Positions 1 to 10,694 of a DNA stretch of 64,000 nt are shown here, piece after piece (within the stretch, counting starts at the first letter, position 1; each line of letters starts with the position of its first letter). The DNA is taken from the NCBI GenBank assembly GCA_002633005.1, contig NMRA01000193.1:192641-256640 (forward strand), given 5' to 3'. The DNA comes from Phoronis australis. Taxonomy: Eukaryota; Phoronida; Phoronidae. The notes under the pieces were generated by a model, which was not told where the DNA came from, did no database searches, and worked only from the letters and a program-made list of their open reading frames with translations. Both the position numbers and the translations under genes were made by a program.

Positions 1-428
1 TATTGTATTATGTGTAGCTTTGTTAACTAGGTACACCAGCGTTATCGTATTTGTTAGCTCAGTATATGCAATAATCAAATATATGTTATCATATCTGTCA
101 AGTTTTATGCTTTTTCATGTTAATTATATGTTCAGTGATTATCCTCTATAATGTGTTAGTGACTCACCTTGGAAAGGAATTTTATTACCATTGACCACAT
201 TGATGATACAAATTAGTCCTTTGTAGTTTTCCTTGCATCACCAAATTCTGTAACAAGTTACAAAATTCCTTCCCAAGTGGGGGCATTGTGTATTGTTTTG
301 TTGCTGTCAAAGGGTCTCTCTCTCTCGTGTTTTAAAGAATGAGATAAACATTTGAGGAGAGACCCTGGCCTGAAATCCAATCTACAAACTTCAACTCCGC
401 CTTCATAGTTTTGATATTTTCTGCTCAG

Positions 429-461
429 ATTTTCTACTCAAGTACACAATATTTTGTCCAG
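429..461 (+). CDS. Possible 33-bp micro-exon of the left-edge gene
   Basis: The acceptor is TTTTCTGCTCAG and the donor is CAG|GTGAGT, both strong. Read with one leading base it gives ten open codons (FSTQVHNILS) plus two bases that, with the G at 816, encode Arg in phase with the next exon. Its small size leaves room for chance. Confidence 0.4.
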
Positions 462-2026
462 GTGAGTACATAGTGCAAGTTTGTACTAATGACCTACCTG
501 TGCATTCAGACAACAAAATTCATATTTGAGGTACAAACTCCGATTTTTACATTTAAAAAGGTTTGAAATCATTTTGGTAAAACTTGAATTATGGATGCCT
601 CTGGTTAAATCAAAACATGATTCAGTTAACAATTTAAGGCACTTATCTCTATTCTTGAGTTAGATAAAATAGAAAATGTCAAATTAAACTGAGAAAGAGT
701 TTAAGTTCAGTTTCAAACGTTGGATTTCGGAGTCTATTTCTGACTAGGAGAGTCTTTTTGTGTTTTTTTTTTGGTTGCCTACCTGAGTGTGAATCTCACC
801 TTTGTTGGTCTGTAGGTACCTTCATTTTGTTCAAGTTCATAAAGTGAAGGATACCCAGTGTATTGTGTTCGCTCATTCTAAGTCGTCTGGAGATAATGAC
901 ACACAAGTGTCACTACGTAAGTACATGGTTCATCATAGACATTACTAACAGTAAAATCTCAACAATTAAGGACAGTAACAATTTTCACAAAATTTATGTA
1001 TTCGAAGTCTTCTATTAAGTTGTTTCTCAAAACATAGTATGTAGAACTTAGAAATGATAAATCATTTAATATTCAATTCTATTAATCTGTGATGAAAATT
1101 TTACTTGTCCACCATGTTGTGTCCTAAATTGGTGAGATGACATTGTAACTGTTGACATTCTTCGTTTGTTGGGACTAAGTGTTGACCTCACTTACCTCTG
1201 GGAAATATTTTAGCACCAAACAAAATTTTATATGAGAAATTAAACCTTTTTTTAGAATTATCATAAACTGAGTCTGTCACTCACCCTAGGGAGAGGGGTA
1301 ATTTCCCCTCATATGAGATAATTCTTCTTTGCAGAAGGCGTCAGACCTTGCCCTAAGGTGAGCAAGGGCCTGCATCCATCACTGTGAAAATTGTCTTTTT
1401 TACTTTATTATACATAATGAGACCTAAAAGCAAATGGAGCGAATCGAGAAGAATGTTTAGCTTAGTCATTCTTCGCCGATTTTGTGCAAAAATGTGAAAA
1501 AATTTCTATTTTTCAAATGATGATAACTTCACTGTAAATATTACAAGCTTTACAAAATTAGTGCATGATAGAAAAATGTATCTTTACAAAATGCTTGCGC
1601 CCTATATTGTGTGCTAAATTGTTACTCTGGATTTAAATCGGAAATTTTGCACCGAAATAACTGTCGTAGCTCTTTTCAATTTTGGCTTGATCCAGTTACC
1701 AGTGTGTAGACGTAAAATACTGATTACCAAAAATAAAGTTTAACACAGATTCAAAGCGAACTTCTACAAAAACTGCTAAACTTGTTGTTATTTGTTGTTT
1801 GTTTATTTTTGATATATGGTGGTCACATCTCAAATAGTACCGTAATCAATGTATGTGTTATGTACTTCCAGCTGCTATGTTTAGTAAGATACCCGTAGTA
1901 AAGACTAATATTGAAGATGACGCGGATGCTGTGAGGACAGAATTCCACCGTTTTCTCACAAATATCTTCAATACAATGTCGGAGAAACGTGAACAAGAAG
2001 AATTGAGTATTATGCAGAATCGGTAG
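429..2026 (+). CDS. 3' end of an unrecognised gene (last two or three exons)
   Basis: I join exons 429-461 (tentative), 816-916 and 1872-2026. All sit between good AG acceptors and GT donors and share one frame, giving about 95 residues that end at TAG 2024-2026. The phases agree: the first exon leaves two bases completed by the G at 816, and the second leaves one base completed by CT at 1872. The protein shows a predicted beta-strand stretch (YLHFVQVHKVKDTQCIVFAH), a polar loop, then an acidic amphipathic helix (EDDADAVRTEFHRFLTNIF) and a charged end (EKREQEELSIMQNR). The rest of the gene lies left of the window. I do not recognise the family. The stop, splice sites and lack of in-frame stops make real coding likely. 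Confidence 0.6.
816..916 (+). CDS. Penultimate exon of the left-edge gene
   Basis: The acceptor is TCTGTAG and the donor is CTAC|GTAAGT. The frame begins with G plus TAC and stays open for 33 codons with ordinary amino acid composition. It leaves one base that joins CT at 1872. Confidence 0.6.
1872..2026 (+). CDS. Terminal coding exon of the left-edge gene
   Basis: The acceptor is TACTTCCAG. The frame runs 51 codons including TAG at 2024-2026. The product end is acidic, then basic, with a helix-like EFHRFLTNIFNTM segment. A possible poly(A) signal AATAAA lies at 2665-2670. Confidence 0.6.
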
Positions 2027-2939
2027 ACCTCAGCAGTACAGCAAGTAGTGAGGAACTTTTCCAGACTGATGGGCAGTCGATTGAACTACATAGTACAAAG
2101 CAGTGTTATACAGTACAGTTCAGTGAAGTGTTGAACAGTACAGTAAGTTATGGTACGGCACGGCATGGCACAGCACAGTACTCTCGATTAGGACAGTAAG
2201 CTCTGTATGGAGTAGCGTATTGTTGTGGGCCTAAATTACAATACCAACAGCACTACGCAGTTCAGAATATCTCATTGCTGTGCTGTACAATTTCATGCAG
2301 TAAAATACAATAGCCCATACCATAATGCAATTCAGATTGTGGATAAAACATCACTAGCCTGTATTGTAGAGAATAATCCATAACCCTTAATTGCTCCAGA
2401 AAAAAATTTTGTAAATAGTATGCACATAATATACTTGTATCTCAGTGGATTGTATACATTCATATAGTAATGTATTTATTTTTTGATTTTTCAAGTAAAA
2501 GCTAGTAATACGTATTGAAATTGTCTGTACTTTTTAAAATTTGTTGTATCTCTATTTCTTTTGGAAGAAGTATTTGCTTTGTTGGTAACATTATGACCAA
2601 ACCCATATATTGTTGCATTTGCGGGCAAGTTCAAATTAAGTTATGTCTTCGTGTTTTAAGAAAAATAAATTGTTCTGTTTTAAGGAGATTTGTGGCATTG
2701 TCTCATTGTTTTAGAAAGTATGGAGAAAATTCTACTGACAGTATACTCCTAAACTGTCATCACCTTTATATGAACTCTTATTATCATCACTAGTTCACAG
2801 GCAGAAATACCACACCTAATTCTAACTCATTAGATTGTGCAGAAACGCAAAATCTTAAAGTAAGGTGGACTAATTTTTCACTCCAAGAATTAAGTGCAGT
2901 TTGAGGACCACACTTATGTGTCCTTAAAGTCATGTAGGA
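2027..2939. other. Probable 3' UTR and spacer
   Basis: No coding frame with splice signals is seen. 2030-2190 is low-complexity sequence rich in CAGTA and GGCACAGCA words just after the stop codon. AATAAA at 2665-2670 is the best candidate poly(A) signal. A short open frame from 2515 has no coding character. Confidence 0.4.
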
Positions 2940-3815
2940 TTCTAGAAAAATGTTTAATTATGGCTAAGTTTGGAACATTAATCCCAGAAATGACTCATTA
3001 GATTCATATGATACTTACACATTACCCTTTTGTGCAATGTTCTCCAAAGCGCTCCAGGAATTGTTTTTAAATTGTTCCACTTTGCATATGAGGGGCTATA
3101 AAATTAGAATTTTTACTTTTCGGAATAACCCAAAATTGCATAAAACTAAAACTAAATAATTTAGAAAGCATTTATATCAAATAAAATTTGGTCATATAAA
3201 CATGTAATTCTTAAACCAGGGTGGAAATGTAATATCGCAAAATACTAGTCTGGACACAGGTGGCGTGCTGACCAGACTTGGCGTGCTGACCACATGTTTA
3301 GGATAAAATTTGGTCATGTTATTGTTACCGTTGCTTTACCATTTTGGGCTTGGAGGGTAACTAGTCCACATAATGGCTTAGAATTTTGGGTAAATCTTGG
3401 GTATCCTTCCCATGCACATACAACAGCCGAACCTTTTGAAATTGACATGCAAGAGCAGTGAAAGTAGTTCTTAGTGAAGCCTGCTCTTAGTCATACAACT
3501 TTCCCAAAAATCCTGGGTAAGTGAACACAATTGTGGACCTGGCCGAGGAGACAATTTTTATTACCCCTATGGATTCTAAATAGCACAGCCAGAAATGCTC
3601 CGAATGTACCATTTTGCTAGTTTTATAAAAAATGCGTGGTCACGTCACCCAATTGATGAGAGATTGGTGTAAAGTTAAACATCTAACTCTACAGCCGTCC
3701 TACTTTAAAAAATGTATACTGTTACTGGGTTAAAATTACTGTTACTGGGTTAAAATTACTGTTTTGTTGATATTTGGGTAAATACACAGACTTGTCCGTA
3801 AGACCCCACATAACC
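2940..3815 (-). repeat. Dispersed repeat family D, copy 1
   Basis: Read on the minus strand, this matches 46925-47421 and 14508-14985 over separated blocks. These are the start (TATGTGGGGTCTTACGG... against TATGTGGGACCTTACCG), an ACCAAT...TCAT...GTGA block, the GATAGCCCCTCAT...AACAATTCCT block, and the end CATTTTTCTAG. This copy is longer than the others because of internal insertions, including a tandem 20-mer at 3720-3760. Confidence 0.6.
3720..3763. repeat. Tandem 20-mer, two units plus a partial
   Basis: The unit GTTACTGGGTTAAAATTACT occurs twice head to tail and begins a third time. It is a short slippage repeat inside the family D copy. Confidence 0.8.
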
Positions 3816-4491
3816 TGAGTAGCGAAGAAGTGTTCATTAAAACAGACGCAACATTGTAGGAGTGAGCAAGTTAACACGAATTAATAATGTATTTATTAGT
3901 TGCCTCTGACAAACCATGGCTCATTACAATAAAGTTGCATCAGCTGGTGATACAGACTCACGTATTTATTGTCTGAGCTCGCCATTTAACATTTATCCAT
4001 TTGAGGGAAATTCAAAATTGTTGCATAAATGAGCTTCAGGTGACCAAGGGGTACAAATGTACCTGTCAGTTTCTACGGGGTACGGAGATCTACTCTTCAA
4101 GGAACCGCTCATTCGGGACAGCTCAGGCTGTCGATCGGCAAAATGGGAAACGACGACGATGTCCGATGGGTGGAGGGCAGAGTAAACGTTCCGCTGGCCA
4201 CACCTAGTCGTTACAAAAACTGCGGACTACGGAATTTTCTAGCCAGTCTCACAAGCCAAGGGCATAGCTTTCATATGCAAGTACGCACTTACCTATTATA
4301 CAGGTAATTAGAGAAATTTTCTGAGAACATGTGAGCGCGGGAATATGTCGTAATTTTAACCCTGAGTCTGGTGCTGGGGTGTATGTGTTCAAAAAATAAT
4401 ATATTCAGCCTTGTGTATGTTCGAGGCACTGCATGTAAAAATGACATGGTTATTGGTGTGTGTTCCTGAAAATAGCCATAACATTCCTAAT
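3816..4491. other. Spacer, nothing identified
   Basis: A GC-richer patch at 4050-4210 has a 68-codon open frame, but no homology, splice logic or start context that I can support. Confidence 0.3.
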
Positions 4492-4750
4492 CATGCGCGC
4501 ACCCAGCCTTTGATATGGGGGGGCTTGAATTTCTGACAAAGTGGACCTTTTGCTAACAAAATAGCGGGATGACTAAAAGACGGGGTACCACGTACCTTCA
4601 GGTATGTGAACTGTGCGTCTGCGCCTTTATAATAGACTTTTGTCTCGTTTTCTTGGACTTTTTGTTTCTCCGAGACAGACCTTTTACCACTTCGCCAAAT
4701 GGGGGGGAGGCTCGCTCGAGCCCCCCGAACACCCCCCGGGTGCGCGCATG
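4492..4750 (+). mobile_element. MITE family A, copy 1 (259 bp)
   Basis: The ends are the 13-bp inverted repeat CATGCGCGCACCC and its complement GGGTGCGCGCATG. Inside are GTGGACCTTTT, ACTTTTGTCTCGTTTTC, CTCCGAGACAGACC and a run of G then C near the right end. The same order of blocks occurs at 57927-58202 and, inverted, at 31042-31271 and 53330-53557. No transposase frame is present, so it must be mobilised in trans. Open frames here are shadows of the repeat. Confidence 0.75.
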
Positions 4751-4954
4751 TCACTTGCAGTGTCATGCCGGCGGCGCAGGCAGATTTGAGGGAGCGCGCC
4801 TCGTGGCATTGGCATGTCATCGCACAGCTCAACTGACGCACCTTTAACGCAGACACGAAAACTTCCCAAATAGTACGATTGAACAACCAGTGTGATCAAA
4901 TTTGTCACTACGTAAGAATCAAGTCGAAAACCAAAATATAACTAAACTGTAATC

Positions 4955-6121
4955 GGCATACCATGAATAATACGCTTGCATTTCTAAAGATATGCGGGAA
5001 TTTTCTCCGCTCGTCCTTCTGAGCGGCTTTTACCAGGATCAAAGATAGCGCGGTGCCGGTGTCAGGTACAGTTGAGATGACCGCATTGCCCGATGGGAGC
5101 AAGACCCAGTTAAGTGTAATTACCCGACCATAAACTGTATTAAACATCCCTGTCTGTACATAAAGGGGAATTTTCAACTAAAGGCATTAACCACTAATTT
5201 TCGTTAAAAACGAACACCAAAACATCCAAGTACCGGAGGTTTTCGATTTTTAAAAATCGATGAACTAGTAATCTAAAAACCACAACCATTGGGTACGATT
5301 GAAGATAAACTACCGCGCGTATTGATGTACTCGGTGGATATACAAACGCTGATCAGAGTTAACAACATCACATGGATTCATTTCTTAATATTCTTTAAAT
5401 CTCGTTCAACCATTTTTTACCAGGAAACAGTTGTACTTAACTTGTGCCCACTTTTTATTTTTTATTACTGACAAAGAGCTGAAATAGTTATATAGTCAGT
5501 GCCACCGAAATTGTCCAGAGATTCCAAATCTTCAGTTTGCTTACCACCATATTTGCACTTTTGTATATTTTATGATTTGAGTTCCCATAAAGATCAAACT
5601 TTAATGACACGTGAAATGTTTAGTGTACGTGTAATGTGGAAAGTTCAGGGATGGGCTCACAATGAACTTAGCTAATTAAGTTTCGCTGGCGATCAAAATC
5701 TAACACTGTTTTGGTATTTCAACTCGTTCCCGGTAAGAAAATAAAACAATTGGCAGAAGCATTAAAAATTAAATAACGAAAACCAATATGAAACATATCG
5801 TTCCTTTGGGAAGTGGCCCTTTGTGAAGATAAACACAAGTTAACCTTTTTAGTCATTTTGTAATATTAATAATGTACCAAGTTAAAACTACTCTCCAGAG
5901 TTGCAGGCTATAACTCTACAAATGTCAGAGAAAAAACAAATTGGGGGCACTAACAACCACCATTGTTGAGGCAGTAATGCAGTAATGTTAGCTATTACCT
6001 TTCCATTTCATTAGCTCAGATCTACATCAATACAAAGGACGTGCTGAATAGGCATCGTAAACGTTGTCTGGGGCTAAGGGAATCTGAGCGGTGACCAGTG
6101 TAAGCGAGAAATTCTCCACAT
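4955..6121 (+). repeat. Left arm of a 1.15-kb inverted repeat
   Basis: Its reverse complement matches 8866-10010 along the whole length with substitutions and small gaps. Examples are GGGCAATGCGGTCATC, AATACAGTTTATGGTC, the motif around AAATCGATGAACTAGTAATC, and CAGTGTAAGCGAGAAATTCTCC at the inner edge. Similarity stops at both edges at matching places. Most likely these are long terminal inverted repeats of one DNA element or a foldback structure. Confidence 0.75.
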
Positions 6122-6259
6122 GGTCTCCTTGCTTTGGTCTTGGCAAGTATGAAGAGGTTTGAATAAAAACAATAAACTATTTCTAGCGACATTATGTTTC
6201 GGCTGGAACGTACGTCAAAGTTACAGTGGGACACACTTTTGGCATCATCCCTATCATAT

Positions 6260-6436
6260 ACAGGGGCGAATCTAGGATTTTGAGTTGGGGTGGAGGGGGG
6301 CAGGACAGAGTACTAGTATTAGTCAGGATTTTGCCTGTCAGACATTAGCACCCCCGAAACGCCAAATGGAATCTGGGAGAATTTTAGGGGGGGCATGACC
6401 CCCTTGCTTGCCCCCCCCCCCTCTAAATCCGCCATT
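6260..6436 (+). mobile_element. Short element ending in G-run/C-run, copy P1
   Basis: The left end is CAGGGGCGAATCTAGGATTT, followed by GGGGTGGAGGGGGGCAGG. The right end is a C run then CTCTAAATCCGCCATTGA, which is the imperfect reverse complement of the left end. A similar pair of ends bounds 8100-8424. Such GGCGGATTTAGGGGG ends are typical of small nonautonomous DNA elements. Confidence 0.5.
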
Positions 6437-6989
6437 GATATGCGGTTGCGTCTCGTAACTCGTGACACCATGCAGGTGGACCATCCGTTGGCGAGTTGGA
6501 GCCTTTAGTAAAACATGAGAATGTTTAAAAACCATAGAATTCAAGGGGATGGGGAATGGGACATACTATGGACGCTGCGACCTTCCATTTAATCTTTTAT
6601 TATCATAAAAACGTCGCGCACGCACCTCAAACGTTTTTCATTTGGGCGTATGGTCAAACTGGGCCCCTTTGCGACATCCTAGATCCACCTGTGGGAAGAA
6701 TCTAACGTTAAAGAGCTTCATACGAATTGATTGTTGCATTTTGTGTGAAGATGACGAAGTTACAAAACGTCGCTGTATCAATTCCCGGCTCCCGGGTTCA
6801 GCCACGATCATTCACCTTGTGTCAAACACTTGAATATCACCTTTCGATTTGGACAACTTATCATTATATAATCGGTCTCGTCTTGTTCTACACTTGTATT
6901 AGATAATTGGTTCTAGACGTGAGAAGGACTGACAGGTCCCCGTCATTATTCACATCAAACTAAGAGCTTGTCACGGCGGGTTACTTCAT

Positions 6990-7335
6990 TTGCCAAAACA
7001 GTTGGCCGTTCGGTTAAAAGAACGATTTGTTGTAACCAATTTCAATTCAAACAAAGTACAAGTGAGTGGCGATGTTGCGTCAGCAGATAAAAAGCATGTG
7101 AAGATAACACTAAAACAGGAAAGGAAGTGTCGGTTGTCTTCTTTGAGACAAAGCGTTCTGTGTACTATCCCATGTCGTAACGTATTATCAATAGTCCTGC
7201 TGCATTCATAGAATCATTTGAAAATTGGGCATGCTGGCTTACTCTCGACGTAGCCCATGGACATCGCAAAAACCTTGCCATCAACCAGGGTGATCGGAAA
7301 GTCAAGGATAAATACAAAAAGAAACGTGGTTGATA
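6990..7335 (+). pseudogene. Decayed open frame inside the inverted-repeat element
   Basis: The frame from ATG 6990 reads through SGDVASADKKHVKITLKQE. It then continues sensibly only in another frame (GKEVSVVFFETKRSVYYPMS), followed in that same frame by TAA at about 7183 and then 51 more open codons to TGA near 7333. That last part includes FENWACWLTLDVAHGHRKN and a lysine-rich end. This pattern of one frameshift and one stop suggests a broken gene. I do not recognise the protein, and chance is possible. Confidence 0.3.
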
Positions 7336-8099
7336 TTATCGGAACAAAATAAGTGGCTTTTAGGCAACTGAATGGAATGTTTTGTCATACTGCTAACTAG
7401 AGAATTCTTTATGTGGATCTGTACGTCATGCATGCTTTTCAGAAAAGGTGGACGAGCTGTCGTGGGTCATGCGTTGTTTCGTGGGGGACGTGTGGCAATC
7501 TTAAAACGCATTAAACCCGTCCTTTCTATCAAAAAACAAGTTTTGATTCGGTCCTCTTACTATTGTGGTATTGGTCTCAAATTGCTCCTTACAGTCAAAT
7601 TAGTGTCCATTTCAGGGCTTAATTGAACGAAAAAGGTGATAGTTTGTTATTGCCGAGAACTGAAATTTTATAAGCTTGGTTTGAAAGAAGGACCATCAAT
7701 TCTTCCCCGTCACAGAGTTCACTCAAGTAAATGAAGCAAAGAACAATATATGATCGATTTTATAAGTGGATGATTCCAAATCTTGTTTTTGACTCCCGCA
7801 CTGGTTTAATCTTGACGCTTTAAGAAAAATAAAATTTGCCGCCGTAATAAGTAGTCCTGGGAGTTTTGACGTTGGGCAACTGTTTGATGGCAAATAACGG
7901 TCTGTAAGTGAAAAATTGTTGACGGGCGAGAACGTGAGGCCCAATTGTAATACGACGACTGCCTACTGTTTGTATAGGACTGTGTTTAGGCTGTGTTTTT
8001 AGACTCATTTTTTGTCCTTTTTACCGACTGATAATACACAAATTATACAAATTACAAACAAAAATACATTAAATATGAAATTGAATTATATAACATGTG

Positions 8100-8424
8100 C
8101 AGTGGCCGAACTAGGATATCAGGATATCATAAGGGGGGCCCAACATGTTGCCCCAGGAAATTGGACAAGGTGTGATTGGCATGTGCGCAGGTCCGCGCAG
8201 GTGCACCCTCTGTTCAGGAAAATCTACCATTCGACTAAAAAAAAAATCGAGAGCAGTCACCCCTCGGCAACCTGGACCTTCACCCGCTACCGGTCCTACT
8301 TCCTGAACTCTTGAACTCAATATTTCCTCACGCTTCGCACTGTTGCTCTTTCGGTTTGCTTAGTGGAGGGGGNAATATTTCCTCACGCCCCCCCCCCCCC
8401 CCCCCTAAATCCGCCTGTGATGTG
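8100..8424 (+). mobile_element. Short element ending in G-run/C-run, copy P2
   Basis: The left end is CAGTGGCCGAACTAGGATAT, followed by ATAAGGGGGG. The right end is a C run then CTAAATCCGCCTGTGA, the imperfect reverse complement. It contains an N at 8373, which is immediately followed by a second copy of the 15-mer AATATTTCCTCACGC found at 8318. Confidence 0.5.
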
Positions 8425-8865
8425 TTCATTCGTGAAAAGATGACAGCGGCGAGACATGGAGAAAATAGACAATTCAAGAGAACATTTATCTACCACCAGT
8501 GCTTGATTTACCCTTCTAGAGCCCTCAATGCCAGAACGTTGTTGTTAGGGCCGGGGGTCCATTTTTCAAAACTTAGATCGTCTAAACGTTCTTAAAAACG
8601 TGCGCATAATCCTTCATACATTTCGAAAAAAGTCGAGAAAGTTTGCAAAGTAAGAAAGCTTTTACAGAGCATATTAAGTCAATTGATTTTTATATTCAAG
8701 ATGACAATTTTAGGGAATGCAAAACTATGCTTTTCAGGGGCCCTTGTATGGCATTGCAAGGGATAATGGAGCCCTCTGTGGTTTTTTTTTCGTTTATTCT
8801 CGAAATTGTATATCACTTGATAAAAACTGAGAACCGCACAGATAACAGTTGCTGCTCCTTTTGGA

Positions 8866-10010
8866 GAATTTCTCGCTTACACTGGTGACCGCTTTGATTC
8901 CCTAAGCCCTAGACAACTTTTACGATGCCTAGTCAGCACGCCCTTTTTATTTATGTAGATCTGAGCTAATGAAGTGGAAAGGTAATAGCTAGCATTACTG
9001 TCTCAACAATGGTTGTTGTTAGTACCCCCAATTTGATTTTCTCTGACATTTGCAGAATTATAGCCTGCAACTCTGGAGAGTAGTTAACTTGATACATCAT
9101 AACTATTATAAAATTACTAAAAAGGTTAACTTGTGTTTATCTTCACAAAGGGCCACTTCCCAAAGGAACGATATGTTTTATACTTTTTAATGCCCACTTG
9201 CTTTTTTCTTACCAGGAACGGGTTGATAACTTTTTATCTAAGTTTTGAACTTGAAGTACCAAAACAGTGGTAGATTTTGATCGCCAGCTAAGCTTAATTA
9301 GGGTTATGCTCATTGTGAGCCCGTCCCTAAACTTACCACATTACACGTACACTAAACATTTCACGTGTCATTAACGTTTAATATTTATTAAAACTCAAAT
9401 CATAAATATATACAAAAGTGCAAATATGGTGATAACCAAACTGAAGATTTGGAATCTCTGGACAATTTCGGTTGCACTGACTACATAACTATTCTAGCAC
9501 TTTGTCAGTAATAAAAAATGAAAAGTGGGCACAACACTTTTTCCTGGTCAAAAATCTGGTTAAACGAGATTGAAAGAGTGTTAAAAAATGAATCCAAGTG
9601 ATATTGTTAACTCTGATCAGCGTTTGTATATCCACCGCGTTAGTTTATCTTCAATGGTACCCAATGGTTGTAGTTTTTAGATTATTAGTTCATCGGTTTT
9701 TAAAAATCGAAAACCGTACTTGGTTGTTTTTTCCAGCTGAATACCGCCGTGGTGTTCGTTTATAACGAAAATTAGTGGTTAATGCATTTTGAAAATTCGT
9801 CATTATGTACAGTCAGAGATGTCTAATACAGTTTATGGTCTCATAGTTACATTTAATTGGATCTTGCTCACATCGGGCAATGCGGTCATCACAATTGTAC
9901 CTGATTCCGGCGCCGCGCTCTCTTTGATCCTGGTACAAGGCACTCAGAAGGACAAGCGGTGAAAATTCCCGCGTATGCGTGACTTGTAAGCGTATTATTC
10001 ACTGTATGCG
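8866..10010 (-). repeat. Right arm of the 1.15-kb inverted repeat
   Basis: This is the reverse-complement partner of 4955-6121. The inner edge begins GGAGAATTTCTCGCTTACACTGG and the outer edge ends near GCGTATTATTCACTGTATGC. Differences are scattered substitutions and short indels. Neither arm keeps a long conserved open frame. Confidence 0.75.
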
Positions 10011-10048
10011 GTGTTTTTGAAATTCCTTTCGAGTCACGTACTTATTTC

Positions 10049-10112
10049 TGGGGCCCAGCCTTTGGGGGGGGGGGGCATTGATGGCATCCCCTCTGTCTGA
10101 ATCCGGCACTAT
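10049..10112 (+). mobile_element. Remnant of a G-run-ended element
   Basis: It contains GGGGCCCAGCC, a 12-G run and CTGAATCCGGCACTA. These resemble the ends of elements P1 and P2 with most of the interior lost. It abuts the outer edge of the right inverted arm. Confidence 0.35.
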
Positions 10113-10582
10113 ATCGGATCAAGAGAAGATTAAGATAAAATTTCAACTAAATTCAAGGAAAAAACATGCAAAGCACAGCAGTATCCAGACATTCGGCCCA
10201 AACGATCAAAATGATATTTTAAAAATACAATAGGATATATCGGACAGCCATCGACGGAAAGTGGTGCCAAGTTTTTAGAACCATGTCTTGAAGAACGTAC
10301 CGGTCTACACCGTGAATTACGCAGAATGAATATTTCCGAGTTTGAACGCCTTAAGTTGGCGTAGTGGCTTACTGGGCTCCACTTCGGATAGTTTGCATTG
10401 CTACCCTCGCGTGCCACGTGGATCGTTCGAGGGAAGTGTCGCCCATAATTACAAGCAAAATAATTACGGACGACACTTTCACCCGAACGGCCCATGGATT
10501 CTGCCCGTTGGCGATCCACAAAGATTTCCTTTCATTATCTCCCCTAGTAGTCGATAGGGGGCACAACAGACACGTGCTCGCA

Positions 10583-10694
10583 ATGGCCGACCTGCGAGTC
10601 CTTAGCGACCAGCTAAGTTCACTTCATAAGCTAACAACCTTAAAACGAGAATATTTGAATAACAATAGAACCTGTTATTTTAATCAACATTCAG
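10583..10694 (+). CDS. Candidate first coding exon (identity uncertain)
   Basis: ATG lies in good context (CGCAATGG). The frame reads MADLRVLSDQLSSLHKLTTL and on to QHSG, an amphipathic helix-like start with sensible codon use, and ends at AG|GTATGC after 37 codons plus one base. It follows a GC-richer 300-bp patch, as promoters often do. It could be the start of the ANKAR-like gene or of another short gene. Its phase cannot join 16388 directly, so at least one exon between would be missing. Confidence 0.3.

Larger units (their letters stand above)
4955..10010. mobile_element. Putative 5-kb element with long inverted terminal arms
   Basis: Two 1.15-kb inverted arms enclose 2.74 kb. The centre holds two later insertions ending in poly-G/poly-C (6260-6436 and 8100-8424) and a decayed open frame at 6990-7335. 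No intact transposase, integrase or polymerase is seen, so the class is unknown. The arms have diverged noticeably, which suggests an old insertion. Alternatives are an inverted duplication of host DNA or two separate insertions in opposite orientation. Confidence 0.5.

Noticed and set aside
4491-4886. 131-codon minus-strand open frame
   Set aside because: It lies within MITE family A copy 1. The same region is repetitive in three other places without a kept frame.
10130-10519. 129-codon minus-strand open frame in a GC-richer patch
   Set aside because: It has no recognisable motif, and open frames on both strands here reflect base composition near a likely promoter.
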